A DNA stretch of 51,536 nt from Gammaproteobacteria bacterium (lineage in GTDB: Bacteria > Pseudomonadota > Gammaproteobacteria > Thiohalospirales > Thiohalospiraceae). The notes beneath the pieces were generated by a model. It was not told the origin of the DNA. It worked only from the letters and a program-made list of their open reading frames with translations, and did not search any database. Made by a program: the position numbers and the translations under genes. This document shows positions 9,391 through 18,483 of this stretch, piece by piece. Location of the stretch: the NCBI GenBank assembly GCA_015490535.1, contig WFXP01000168.1, positions 1 through 51,536 on the forward strand, written 5' to 3'. How positions within the stretch are numbered: the first letter of the stretch is position 1; each line of letters starts with the position of its first letter.

Positions 9391-9602
9391 ACGGAACCCC
9401 CTTGGGTAAGATTGCTTTACTATCGACTGCACATGGAGCCAATCCGCTCCAGCTCCTCCCTTTCCATACCTTTTTCCGCTACAGACATTCCCGGACTCCA
9501 CATCGGGTCGGTCCAGCGACCCCCTACACAGGAATATTAGACCAAAATCTGCGACGATTTTATTGACCCGGCTAATATAGGATCTTTCCCTTGTAAAGAG
9601 TG
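9391..9602. other. hpf upstream region
   Basis: No gene seen. It should hold the hpf promoter, read on the minus strand; several AT-rich stretches (around 9533-9545 and 9574-9582) could serve as -10 elements but none has a clear -35 partner. The region is bounded on the right by the end of the giant-palindrome repeat at 9603. Confidence 0.4.
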
Positions 9603-9926
9603 CTAGTACTCTTTCAAAGTAATAAATTAGGATCCAGAGGGACGCTGAATCCGGATTGGGTCCTCCTCAAATCGTATGGGTGAAATGGTAAATCACCGCG
9701 TAGCGGCTCCGTCCTTGACAGGCAGAATGCACGCCACATACTCGGTAGCCAGAAGGGGATTGGGGCCGTCTGGCCGGGGAGTGGCGGATATCCACCGCCT
9801 GCGCCAATTGCAACTGGTACGGCTATCCCAAAGTCGCCCCAATCCCCTTCTGCCGACCAGCTTCCGGCGTGCATTCTGCCTGTCAAGGATGATTTACCAT
9901 TTCACCCACACGATTTGGCGAAGACC
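9603..9926 (-). repeat. Giant-palindrome repeat, copy B
   Basis: Core 9658-9926 is an imperfect palindrome: GGTAAATCACCGCGTAGCGG and TGACAGGCAGAATGCACGCC on the left are mirrored by GGCGTGCATTCTGCCTGTCA and GATTTACCATTTCACCCAC on the right. The central part is reverse-complementary to that of copy A. On the left an extra 55 bases reach the outer end CTAGTACTCTTTCAAAGT, the same end seen at 26953 and 41026; no partner for it is seen on the right. The left arm has a short insertion (CCGCGTAGCGGCTC) that the right arm lacks. It lies between hpf and the TPR protein gene. Confidence 0.88.
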
Positions 9927-9955
9927 CGACACAAGAAACGATCGTTTGCAAGCCG

Positions 9956-10933
9956 TCATTCCACAGACCCGGCCCGTCTTTTCAGCCGCTTGATCCTGCC
10001 GTAGAGCTGCTTCTGTTCCGGAGCGTGCTGCTCGTAGGCGGCGATCAGCTCCCCGAGCCGATCGCAGCGCGCCGCGGCCGCCTCCAGGGACTGGAGATAC
10101 TTGTAGTTGCCGGTCTGCGCCGGCAGCCCGGCGAGAAACAGCTGCAGCGCCAGATCATAGGCCTGCAGGCGGTAGCAGCTCCAGGCCAGGACGGCGGCGG
10201 TCTCCGGCCCCATCTCCGCCAGCCGCTCGGCCACGAACCTCCGGGCCGTCTCCCCCTCGCCCCGCTCCAGCAGCCGCTGCAGGTAGGCCGCTGCCATCTG
10301 CTGCGGAATCTCCTCGCCCAGCCCGAGCAGCATCTCCACCTCCGCCAGCAGCTCCTCCGGCGCCAGCTCCTGCGAGCGCAGCCGCTGCAGCTGCGCCTGC
10401 GCCCCGGCATCGTCCGGGTATCTGTCGAGATAGGGCTGCAGATAGCGCAGCGCGCGCTCACCGTTCTCCATCCGCTCGTAGAGCCAGGCCAGCTCCCGCC
10501 CGACCCGTGGATGGTCGGCATAGAGCTCCAGCAGCACCCCCTCCGCCGCGGCGTAGTCGCCGAGCTGGGTGAGGCTCTTGCCGCACCAGAGCCGCGCCCG
10601 CCAGTGGGGGAACAGCCGGTCGCTCTCGGTGAAGCGGGCGAGCGCCTGCCGGTAGCGCCGCTCCCGGTACTCCATGCGACCGGCGAGATAGTGGATGCGC
10701 GCAGAGCCGGGGTGGAGGCGCAGCAGCTGCTCCGCCAGCAGGCGGGCCTCCTCTCGGTTGTCGCCGGCCAGCAGATACTCCAGCTCCAGCCCGCGGCACT
10801 CCACGGAGAGGGGCTCCTCGCTCTTGAGCCGCTGCAGCAGATTGGCCGCCTGTTCCAGATCCCTCCTGCGGATCGCCTGCCGGAGGTTGCGCCGCAGTAC
10901 CGTGATCACGCGCTCTCGTGTCTCCATCGCCAC
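9956..10933 (-). CDS. TPR-repeat protein divergent from the ATPase-PglZ gene
   Basis: A 325-residue soluble protein made almost wholly of helix-turn-helix pairs of the tetratricopeptide type. Examples are ARIHYLAGRMEYRERRYRQA followed by LARF, and GERALRYLQPYLDRYPDDAG. There is no signal peptide or membrane segment, so it should be a cytoplasmic scaffold. The first codon is GTG at 10933; ATG at 10927 would shorten it by two residues. Only 33 bases separate its start from that of the large divergent ATPase gene, so the two share a regulatory region and may work together; this is inference from layout only. Downstream (left) lies repeat copy B. Confidence 0.8.
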   Translation of the reverse strand: MAMETRERVITVLRRNLRQAIRRRDLEQAANLLQRLKSEEPLSVECRGLELEYLLAGDNREEARLLAEQLLRLHPGSARIHYLAGRMEYRERRYRQALARFTESDRLFPHWRARLWCGKSLTQLGDYAAAEGVLLELYADHPRVGRELAWLYERMENGERALRYLQPYLDRYPDDAGAQAQLQRLRSQELAPEELLAEVEMLLGLGEEIPQQMAAAYLQRLLERGEGETARRFVAERLAEMGPETAAVLAWSCYRLQAYDLALQLFLAGLPAQTGNYKYLQSLEAAAARCDRLGELIAAYEQHAPEQKQLYGRIKRLKRRAGSVE

Positions 10934-10966
10934 AGTGGTTTCGGTCGATATGTTAAAGTTTGCTCC

Positions 10967-13900
10967 ATGTCGGGAGAGATTACCAATATCGGGGCTCTGC
11001 TAGAGGTCAGAGCGCACCCGACCGTGGTGCGCCTGGCGGATCTGGAGTCCGAGGCGGCGCAGTGGCTGAGCGACAGCTTTCTGGTCACCACGGAGATCAA
11101 GACCCATCTGGGCGCGGTACGGCAGATGCTGGAGCGCGGCGAGGGGGGCGGCGCCTTCCTCATCGGTCACTACGGCTCCGGCAAGTCCCATCTCCTGGGC
11201 TACCTGACCCAGCAGCTGCGCGCCGGCGCGCTGGTCTCCGCTCCCGTGCGCGTGGTTCCGATCTCCCTGGTCAACTTCAGCGCCGCCAACCGGCTCGAGG
11301 AGATCGTCTGCTCGGCGCTGGGCCTGAAACCGGATCAGGGGGATCGCCGCCTCGTCTGGGACGGCTTCGAGGGGGACGGCACCCTGCTGATCCTGGACGA
11401 GCTCTCCGAGTTCCTGCGCTCCAAGGAGGATGCGCGCGCCTTCAACGAGGATGTGCGCTTCCTCCAGTTTCTGGGGGAGTGGTCGCGGGACCGGAGATTC
11501 TGGATCCTGGCGGCGATGCAGGAGGGGATCGAGCACACCGGCGAGCTGGAGCACTCCCTCTACCGCAAGATCAAGGACCGCTATCCGCTGCGCCTGCTGT
11601 TGACCCCGGCCCATGTCCAGACCCTGATTGCCGACAGCATCCTGGTCAAGCGCGAGGGGTACGGGGAGGCGGTGCAGCGCCTGGTCGGCAAGCTGAGGGA
11701 GTCCTTCTCCCCGAGGGAGCTGGATCTGCCGCTGCTGCAGGGGATCTATCCGCTGCATCCGGCCACCCTGACGCTGCTGGAGGAGATCCGGGACCGCTTC
11801 TCCCAGACCCGGGGCGTGGTGGACTTCGTGGTGACCACCCTGCGTGGAGATCCGGCCCGCGGCGTGGAGCCGTTCCTGGAGCGGCCCTGGGGAGAGCTGA
11901 TCACCCCGGATCGAATCGTCGATCACTTCCGCGACCTGTTCGAGCTGCAGCCGGAGTTCATCCCGCTGGCGCAACGGCTCTTCCCCTGGTACCGGAAACA
12001 TCTGGACGAGCTGTTCGACAAACCCCTGCTGCGCGACCTCGCGCAGCGCCTGTTGAGGCTGCTGGTGCTGGTCCACCTCTCCCCCGCCCGGGAGACCCTG
12101 ACCGCCCGGCAGGCCTCCGCCTGGCTGCTGTTCAGCGCCAGCCGGGTGGAGCCGGCGCGCAACCGCGAGGTCATCGAGAAGGTGCTGGCGCAGCTCGCCG
12201 ATCAGGGGCGCTTCGTGGCGCGCCGCAAAGGGGGCTACCGGCTGGAGCTCAGGGAGGATGGCAGCGCCGCCTTCGAAACCCGCCTGAAGCGGGAGGTGGC
12301 CGCCCTGCAGGGGCAGGAGGAGCTGGTGCTGGAGCTGCTCGCCCCGCTGCTGCCGGAGGGGCAGTTCAACCCGTTCACGCTGCCCCGCGAACGGTACCAG
12401 CACCGGCGCCTGACCTGGCGCTTCCACGAGCGGCGGTATGCCGTCTGGTGCGGGGAGAAGGAGCCGGAACCGCTGGAGGAGGAGGGGGTAATCGTGCTAT
12501 GTATCCGCCTCCCCTGGGGCGAGGCGGCCGCCGCCCCCGGCTGCTACACGCTGATCCCGGCCCCCATCCGCCCCGGCGCGGATCTGGTGGAGCTGGCGGC
12601 GCTTGCCAGGATGCGCGAGCACCCGCTGGGGATGGAGCAGAGCCAGCGGCTGGCGCAACGCATCCGGACGCGGCTCCCCGCTTGGCAGGGAGCGCTGCGC
12701 AACGCCTGGCTGGAGGCGGCGCTGGTGACGCCGGAGGGAAAACGGGAGCCCCCGCCCCGCTTCGACCTCAAGGGTGCGCCGGAGGGGTGGCTGGAGAGCC
12801 TGGCGCTCTGGGCGATGCGGCGCACCTGGCCCGCCTTCGAGCGGTTTGCGCCGGCCCACGGGCCGCTGCCGAAGGAGGCCTGGCGGCGGCTGATGCGCTT
12901 CGCCGCCGAATCCGACCTGCTCGCCGAGCAGGCGGACGAGTATGTGATGCTGATCCGCGAGGCCTATCTGGTGCCGATGGGGCTGCTGCGCCGCAAGGGG
13001 CGGGGGTACACCATTCCCGGCAACCTGGAGCGGCACGAGCTGGTGACCCTCGTCACCCCGTTGCTGGAGCACGACCCCTCTCCCGGAACCATCGCCCGGC
13101 ACCTGGCCTGCCCCATCTACGGACTGGTGCCGGACCAGGTCAAGGCGCTGCTCATCTTCCTGCTGCTGCAGGGGGAGCTGGACATCGTCAAGGAGGGGAG
13201 CTCCTACCGGGACACCTTCGAAACCCTGCCCAACCCGCTGCAGTACGACCGGGTGGTGCCCGGCAGCTCCCTCGGCGGGGAACAGCTCCGGGCCATGGAG
13301 CAGCTCTGCGGCGCCCTCCAGGTCCCGGCGCCGCGCCAGTGGAGCATCCTGGCCCAGCGCCGCATCGCCACCCGGCTGCGCAGCGCGGCGCAACGGGCGA
13401 TAGAACGCCTGCAGCCGCTGGTGACCCGCCTGCAGGGCCTTCCCCAGGGGGAGGGCCTGCTTCAGCGGCTGCGCACCCATCTGGCCACCTGGAGAGCGCT
13501 GGTCGAACAGGGTGACCCGCTGCAGGGGCTGCGCCAGTTCCTCTACGAAGCGAAGTCGGTGCCCGCCCTTCTGGCGGAGCTGGAGGAGTTCACCGCCATG
13601 GAGCAGCGGCTCACCCGGCTGCTCACCGAGATAGAGCGCTACCGCCATCTGCTGCAGCACGCGGCGCTGGCCGGCACCCCGGCCGCCGCCGCGCTGGAGG
13701 CCCTGGGAGAGATGCCGCCCCTGGATCAGCCCGACCGGCTGGAGCAGTGGCTCCGGCAGGCCGGCGCCATCTATGCGGACCACAAGGAGAGCTACCGCGC
13801 CGCCCACCAGCGCTGGTGGCACTCCGTCCAGCAGCACCCCATCTGGCAGTGGCAGCCCCCCGCGCTGGCGGCCAGCCGCCACCTGGGGCTGGAGCAGCAG

Positions 13901-15286
13901 CTGGCCGCAGTGGAATCCTGCCGCCGGGAGCTGCGCAGCCGCTGCTGCCGCGGGCTGGTCAATCTCGACTACCAGCCGGTCTGCAGCTGCGGCTTCGACG
14001 GAGAGTCCGCGCCGGTGGCCGAGTTGCTGCAGCGCCTCGGCCAGCTGAGCCGGGAGATCGAGGAGCAGGTGCAGCTCTTCTTCCGGCAGGAGAGTGTCAG
14101 GAGACGGCTGCGGGAGTGGCAGGAGCAGGGGGTGGATCCGGGCAGCGCCGTCCAAGGCTACCTGGAGGGGGCACAACCGCTGCCGGAGATCGGCAACATC
14201 GAACTGCTCGACCAGCACCTGGCGGGACTGGATCTGGTCCGGGAGCTGGATGAATCGGTGGTGCTGGAGCTGCTGGAGCAGCACAGCTGGGAACCCGCGG
14301 AGCTGCTCGCCCGGCTGGAGAGGCTGTTTGCGGAGACGGGAGGCCAGCGGATCCGCTTCCGGCGCCGTTCCCGTGGCGGGCCGGTGCCGGAGTCGGTGGC
14401 CCGCTGGTGTGGCACGCAGGCGCTGCGCCACGGGATCCCGCTGCCGCCGGGACTGGATCGGGAGGCGCTGCGCACCATAAGCGGACAGCTCGGTCCGGAG
14501 CAGGTGGGAACGGCCGCGCTGCGGCGGCTGGATGAGATCGGCCTCGACGCCAGCGGGGAGAAGCGGATCCTGGAGTGGCTGCTGGAGGGGCAGATCCCGC
14601 TCCCGGAGGAGCCGCTGCCGGAGGGCTCGGCGACACGGGCGGTCCAGATCTTCCGCAACCGGGAGCGCCCCTCCACACCGGCCGCGCTGGCCACCGCCAG
14701 CAGCACCCTCTACCGCCACTTCGACATCATGCACCGGCTGGCCGGGGATGCGTGGCTGGAGTGGCTGGAGGAGCTGGCCCGCACCCCCCTGGCCGGGGTG
14801 GTGCCGCTACCCGAGGCGCTGGACCGCTGCCCTGGCCACCAGTGGCTGCTGATCGACTGCCTCGGCCTGCCGCTGCTGGAGCCGCTGCGGGCCCCCGTCA
14901 CCGAACTCTTCTCCGCCTGGGCGCCGCCCCTCGTCACCTTCGCCGAGGTCTCCCGCGACTCCAGCACCGACGGCTGCTACCGCCAGCTTCTCGCCGACGG
15001 CATCAACCACCCCATGGCGAAGCTGGATGTGGTGGATGAGCAGATCCACGCGGCCGCCACCGGTTTCGAGGAGCTGGTGACCCGGATCGCCGCCGAGCTG
15101 CGCATCGCGGTGAAAAAGGTGCTGCCGCAGCTGGATCCCGGCAGGCCGCTGCTGATCTTCGCCGATCACGGCTTCCGCCTGACGGCCGATGGCGGGGGCT
15201 ACCGCCATGGCGGCGACTCCACCCTGGAGCGGGTGGTCCCGCTGTGGCATTTCGCCCCGCACGGGGAACCAGCGCTCAGCGCATGA
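10967..15286 (+). CDS. BrxC/PglY/DUF6079-like ATPase fused to a PglZ-like domain
   Basis: A 1439-residue cytoplasmic protein. The N terminus holds a P-loop ATPase with Walker A GHYGSGKSH (67-75) and Walker B LLILDELSEFL (Asp144, Glu145), preceded by a short EVRAHPTVVRLADLE segment as in BrxC/PglY/DUF6079 proteins. The middle is helical, with a Cys cluster at about 993-1013 (CCRG then CSCGF) that may bind zinc. The C terminus carries LLIDCLG (Asp1297), EVSRDSST (1328-1334), IFADHGF (Asp1400, His1401) and YRHGGDSTLERVVPLW (His1414). These match the order of metal-binding and terminal motifs of PglZ, an alkaline-phosphatase-fold protein. BrxC/PglY and PglZ are normally separate core proteins of BREX phage defence. 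ATG 10967 fits the family N terminus; the frame is open further upstream. Its stop overlaps the convergent flgL by 11 bases. No BREX methylase, BrxA, BrxB or BrxL is nearby. Domain calls are from motifs only. Confidence 0.78.
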   Translation: MSGEITNIGALLEVRAHPTVVRLADLESEAAQWLSDSFLVTTEIKTHLGAVRQMLERGEGGGAFLIGHYGSGKSHLLGYLTQQLRAGALVSAPVRVVPISLVNFSAANRLEEIVCSALGLKPDQGDRRLVWDGFEGDGTLLILDELSEFLRSKEDARAFNEDVRFLQFLGEWSRDRRFWILAAMQEGIEHTGELEHSLYRKIKDRYPLRLLLTPAHVQTLIADSILVKREGYGEAVQRLVGKLRESFSPRELDLPLLQGIYPLHPATLTLLEEIRDRFSQTRGVVDFVVTTLRGDPARGVEPFLERPWGELITPDRIVDHFRDLFELQPEFIPLAQRLFPWYRKHLDELFDKPLLRDLAQRLLRLLVLVHLSPARETLTARQASAWLLFSASRVEPARNREVIEKVLAQLADQGRFVARRKGGYRLELREDGSAAFETRLKREVAALQGQEELVLELLAPLLPEGQFNPFTLPRERYQHRRLTWRFHERRYAVWCGEKEPEPLEEEGVIVLCIRLPWGEAAAAPGCYTLIPAPIRPGADLVELAALARMREHPLGMEQSQRLAQRIRTRLPAWQGALRNAWLEAALVTPEGKREPPPRFDLKGAPEGWLESLALWAMRRTWPAFERFAPAHGPLPKEAWRRLMRFAAESDLLAEQADEYVMLIREAYLVPMGLLRRKGRGYTIPGNLERHELVTLVTPLLEHDPSPGTIARHLACPIYGLVPDQVKALLIFLLLQGELDIVKEGSSYRDTFETLPNPLQYDRVVPGSSLGGEQLRAMEQLCGALQVPAPRQWSILAQRRIATRLRSAAQRAIERLQPLVTRLQGLPQGEGLLQRLRTHLATWRALVEQGDPLQGLRQFLYEAKSVPALLAELEEFTAMEQRLTRLLTEIERYRHLLQHAALAGTPAAAALEALGEMPPLDQPDRLEQWLRQAGAIYADHKESYRAAHQRWWHSVQQHPIWQWQPPALAASRHLGLEQQLAAVESCRRELRSRCCRGLVNLDYQPVCSCGFDGESAPVAELLQRLGQLSREIEEQVQLFFRQESVRRRLREWQEQGVDPGSAVQGYLEGAQPLPEIGNIELLDQHLAGLDLVRELDESVVLELLEQHSWEPAELLARLERLFAETGGQRIRFRRRSRGGPVPESVARWCGTQALRHGIPLPPGLDREALRTISGQLGPEQVGTAALRRLDEIGLDASGEKRILEWLLEGQIPLPEEPLPEGSATRAVQIFRNRERPSTPAALATASSTLYRHFDIMHRLAGDAWLEWLEELARTPLAGVVPLPEALDRCPGHQWLLIDCLGLPLLEPLRAPVTELFSAWAPPLVTFAEVSRDSSTDGCYRQLLADGINHPMAKLDVVDEQIHAAATGFEELVTRIAAELRIAVKKVLPQLDPGRPLLIFADHGFRLTADGGGYRHGGDSTLERVVPLWHFAPHGEPALSA

Positions 15287-16484
15287 AGTTGAACAGCGAC
15301 AGCCCCTGGGCCTTGAGATAGACCTGCTGCGCAGCCTCCATGCCGGTCATCTGCAGGTTGAGCCGGCCCACCGCCTCGGCATAGTCCAGATCCTCCAGGC
15401 TGGAGAGCACCTGTCTCAGGTTGAGCAGGGTGTCCTCGTTCATATACTCCTGCCCCTCGACGCTGTTGAGGCGGCTTCCTATGCTGGCGGACACATTGAG
15501 AAAATGGTCCAGGGCGTTGTCCAGCTCCCTTATGGAGGAGCTGATCTCCATCTGTATCCGGGTCTCATCGGCCGGCGAGGCGGGGGTTTGGTCGAGGGCG
15601 TCCGCCAGGCGCCGCACCGTGGCAAAGATATCCTGGCTGCTGGAGGGCTTCACCGTAAAGCTGTCGCTTCCCGGCGCCGGTGTACCGCTGATGGTCACCG
15701 CCATCCCGTCGAACAGGATCTCCTGACCATCCACGTAACCCTGCGGAAACCCGGCCACGGTGGTCCCCAGGGTGTCGTTGGTCACCAGCACCTGACCCGC
15801 CGCGGGGAAGGTTATGGTATATTCGTGGCCGGTATAGGCCGCGATATCCTCCACCCTCCCCCCGTCTATGGATGCAGTACCCACGTTGGCCGGATCGTAA
15901 CCGGTGACAAACACGCCATTGCCGTTTCTGATCCGCATGAACACATCCGAACCCGGATCGCTGTTGGGGACGCTGAAATCGGGACCGATCTGGAGACGGC
16001 GCCGGCCGTCGTCACCGAGATACCGGACCCCGGCGCCGGACTCCGTAAACGGGGGGGCGCCGCTGCGATTGCCGCCAAACAGATACTCGCCGTTGGCATC
16101 CATGGTATTGGCCAGCCCCAGCAGCGCCTCCAGCCTGGTATAGACCTCTTTGGCGATGGACTGGCGTCCGGCCCCGGAAAGCGCCCCGCTGGCGCCGGCC
16201 ACCGCCAGCTCGCGGACCCGCTGTATGGTATCCACCACCCCCTTCAGGGTACTCTCCTCCAGACCCAACCGGTTCTTCACCTGAGCGGCGTTGGCCTGAT
16301 ACTGCTCCAGAATATCTATGGACTCCCTGAAGGAGTGGATGCGGGTGGCCGCCACCGGATCGTCGGCCGGGGTCAGGATGCGTTTGCCGGTCACCATCTG
16401 CTGCTGGGTCCTGCTCAGCTCTCTCTGCCGATCCAGGATGCCGTCGATGGCGATCTGCTGAAACTGGCGAGTGGAGACGCGCAC
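15276..16484 (-). CDS. flgL: Flagellar hook-associated protein 3 FlgL
   Basis: Junction protein between hook and filament. The 402-residue product begins RVSTRQFQQIAIDGILDRQ and has flagellin-like helical ends (conserved GKRILTPADDPVAATR near residues 35-50, and a C-terminal heptad region ending LFNFMR) around a variable beta-rich centre. GTG at 16484 is chosen: it gives the family N terminus and GGAG sits nine bases upstream inside the end of flgK. It is the last gene of flgIJKL, and its 3' end overlaps the convergent large ATPase gene. Confidence 0.93.
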   Translation of the reverse strand: MRVSTRQFQQIAIDGILDRQRELSRTQQQMVTGKRILTPADDPVAATRIHSFRESIDILEQYQANAAQVKNRLGLEESTLKGVVDTIQRVRELAVAGASGALSGAGRQSIAKEVYTRLEALLGLANTMDANGEYLFGGNRSGAPPFTESGAGVRYLGDDGRRRLQIGPDFSVPNSDPGSDVFMRIRNGNGVFVTGYDPANVGTASIDGGRVEDIAAYTGHEYTITFPAAGQVLVTNDTLGTTVAGFPQGYVDGQEILFDGMAVTISGTPAPGSDSFTVKPSSSQDIFATVRRLADALDQTPASPADETRIQMEISSSIRELDNALDHFLNVSASIGSRLNSVEGQEYMNEDTLLNLRQVLSSLEDLDYAEAVGRLNLQMTGMEAAQQVYLKAQGLSLFNFMR

Positions 16485-16488
16485 CGTA

Positions 16489-18453
16489 CTATCTCCGCAC
16501 CGCGCTGAGCAGCGCGTCGAACATCCCCTGCGCCGCACTGATGACCTGCGCCGAGGCCTGGTAGGCCTGCTGGAAACGCATCATGTTGGCCGCCTCTTCA
16601 TCCAGATTCACGCCGGAGACCGCCTCGCGCGCATCCACCGCCTGGCGCAGCAGGGCCTGTTGCGCCTGGCTGGCGATGTCGGTCTGGTAGGTTCTGGTGC
16701 CCACGTCGGTGACCATCCCCGCGTAGGCGTCCAGGAAACTCGCCGTACCGCCCAGCATGCTGTTGCTGGTCTGCAGCCCCGCCAGGGCCAGCATATTGCT
16801 GTTGTCGCCGGTCCCCTGTGAGTTGTACTCTACGGTAAACCTGTCCCCCAGGCCGGGCTCGCCCTCGATGCGCAGCTCGTAGCCGTAGCCCAGTCCATTG
16901 TCCGCAACCACATCCATACCGGTGGCGGGATCGTAGCTGGCGGGTCCGGCGATCAGCAGCGGAGCGCCCGGATTGCTGTTGTCGTAGACGCGATACTGGT
17001 TCGGGGTTACCGGATCGAACTCCACCAGCAGGGGAGGCGTCAGGGCTCCGGAGACGGCGCTGAACTCCGCGCCGCTGGTATCGGATACGGCGGTCAGCTC
17101 CACCCTCCCGCTGCCACTGTTGGCCAGATCGGCTCCGACCCGCACCGGCGCCGCCGCGGCTATCTTCGCCGGATCATCGATCAACAGCTCCAGGGAACGG
17201 GCCTTGCCTCGCGTGGGCCGGATCAGATAGGAGTCACCTGCCGCCGGAGGACCGCCGGTCACGTCGATGCTGAACCCGTCCGCCGAGGTGAACGGCATCC
17301 CCCCGAAGGGACCCTCGCCGCGCCCGTCCGCGAGCCGCACCAGAGTGTAGGCGGAGCCGTCATAGCTCAGGCGGTAGTCGCTGTTGCTGAGCAGATCGGG
17401 ATCGGTGATGGTAGCCGAGACGGTGGCGCTTGAGCCGTTGTTGCTGCTGGCCAGCACCTCCGGATCTCCCACCGCAAAGAACCCCCCCCCCAGGGCGGAG
17501 TTCAGGTCCATGCCCAGCCGGTGCTGCCGGTTGAAGGTGTCGGAGAGGGCTACGGCGATACGCCCCAGGGAGTTCTCGCTGGGGGCTATGAGCTCGGTGC
17601 GCTGTTCAATCAAACCGCCGAGCCGCCCTCCGGTGAGCAGCGAGGTCACGTTGACCAGCGAACTGCCGTTGGCATACCCGATATCCATCTGGCTGGAATC
17701 GTAGGGGTTGGCCATCACGCTCAGCCGCTGACTCTCGCTGTCGGTCACCAGGCTCTGCCCGTTTCCTATGTAGATATTGATAGCGAAGTTGCTCTGCTCC
17801 ACCACCTGGACATCCACCAGACGGGAGAGCTGCAGCACCAGCTGATCCCGCTTGTCCAGCAGATCGTTGGGCATGCGCCCGCTCTGGATCCCGGGTGAAC
17901 GGGAGATGGCGTTGTTGAGGGAGGCGATCTGCTCTGCGAGGGTGTTGATCTCGGGGACGATGCTGCTTATCTCCATGTTGACGCTGTCACGCAGGTCGTC
18001 GATACGGCGTGACATGGAATCGAAACGGTTGACCAGGCTCTCGGCGGAGGTGAGCAGCACCTGCCGCGCCGCGATGGAGGTGGGATCGTTGGCCACACCC
18101 TGCGCCGCAGCGAAGAAGTCCTGCAGCGCCGGGGTCAGCCCCGCCTGGGGATCGGCCAGCAGGTTGTCCAGCTGCGCCGCATAGCCGTAGGAGATCTCCA
18201 GCTGGTTGGCGATGCTGGTGTTCCTGACCACCTGGCCGTTGAGAAACGCGTCATACACCCGGCTGATGTTGGTGACGTTGGCCCCGGCCCCCAGGTACCC
18301 CCCGGCGGAGTAGACCGGCGCCCGGTTAGTGATGTCGGTCCGCTGGCGGGAGTAGCCTTCGGTATTGGCATTACTCACATTGTTGCTGGTCACCGCCAGG
18401 GCACGCTGCGCGGTCAGCAGGCCGGAAACACCTATGTTCAGCGGATCACTCAT
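16489..18453 (-). CDS. flgK: Flagellar hook-associated protein 1 FlgK
   Basis: First hook-filament junction protein. The 654-residue product starts with the rod/hook motif DPLNIGVSGLLTAQRALAVT and SNNVSNANTEGYSRQRT, and ends with the flagellar basal-body C-terminal motif GVNLDEEAANMMRFQQAYQA. Between them lies a long beta-rich domain (about 330-560). Length is within the family range. It starts 30 bases after flgJ and ends four bases before flgL. Confidence 0.95.
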   Translation of the reverse strand: MSDPLNIGVSGLLTAQRALAVTSNNVSNANTEGYSRQRTDITNRAPVYSAGGYLGAGANVTNISRVYDAFLNGQVVRNTSIANQLEISYGYAAQLDNLLADPQAGLTPALQDFFAAAQGVANDPTSIAARQVLLTSAESLVNRFDSMSRRIDDLRDSVNMEISSIVPEINTLAEQIASLNNAISRSPGIQSGRMPNDLLDKRDQLVLQLSRLVDVQVVEQSNFAINIYIGNGQSLVTDSESQRLSVMANPYDSSQMDIGYANGSSLVNVTSLLTGGRLGGLIEQRTELIAPSENSLGRIAVALSDTFNRQHRLGMDLNSALGGGFFAVGDPEVLASSNNGSSATVSATITDPDLLSNSDYRLSYDGSAYTLVRLADGRGEGPFGGMPFTSADGFSIDVTGGPPAAGDSYLIRPTRGKARSLELLIDDPAKIAAAAPVRVGADLANSGSGRVELTAVSDTSGAEFSAVSGALTPPLLVEFDPVTPNQYRVYDNSNPGAPLLIAGPASYDPATGMDVVADNGLGYGYELRIEGEPGLGDRFTVEYNSQGTGDNSNMLALAGLQTSNSMLGGTASFLDAYAGMVTDVGTRTYQTDIASQAQQALLRQAVDAREAVSGVNLDEEAANMMRFQQAYQASAQVISAAQGMFDALLSAVRR

Positions 18454-18483
18454 GAAATCTCACAACTCGCTGGCTGACAACCT

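Noticed and set aside
10025-10966. Upstream extension of the ATPase-PglZ frame by 314 residues
   Set aside because: It would run antisense through the TPR protein gene, and the family N terminus begins at ATG 10967.
12497-14734. Minus-strand open frame of 745 codons inside the large ATPase gene
   Set aside because: Gln/Leu/Arg-rich antisense shadow typical of GC-rich DNA; no start site or family features.
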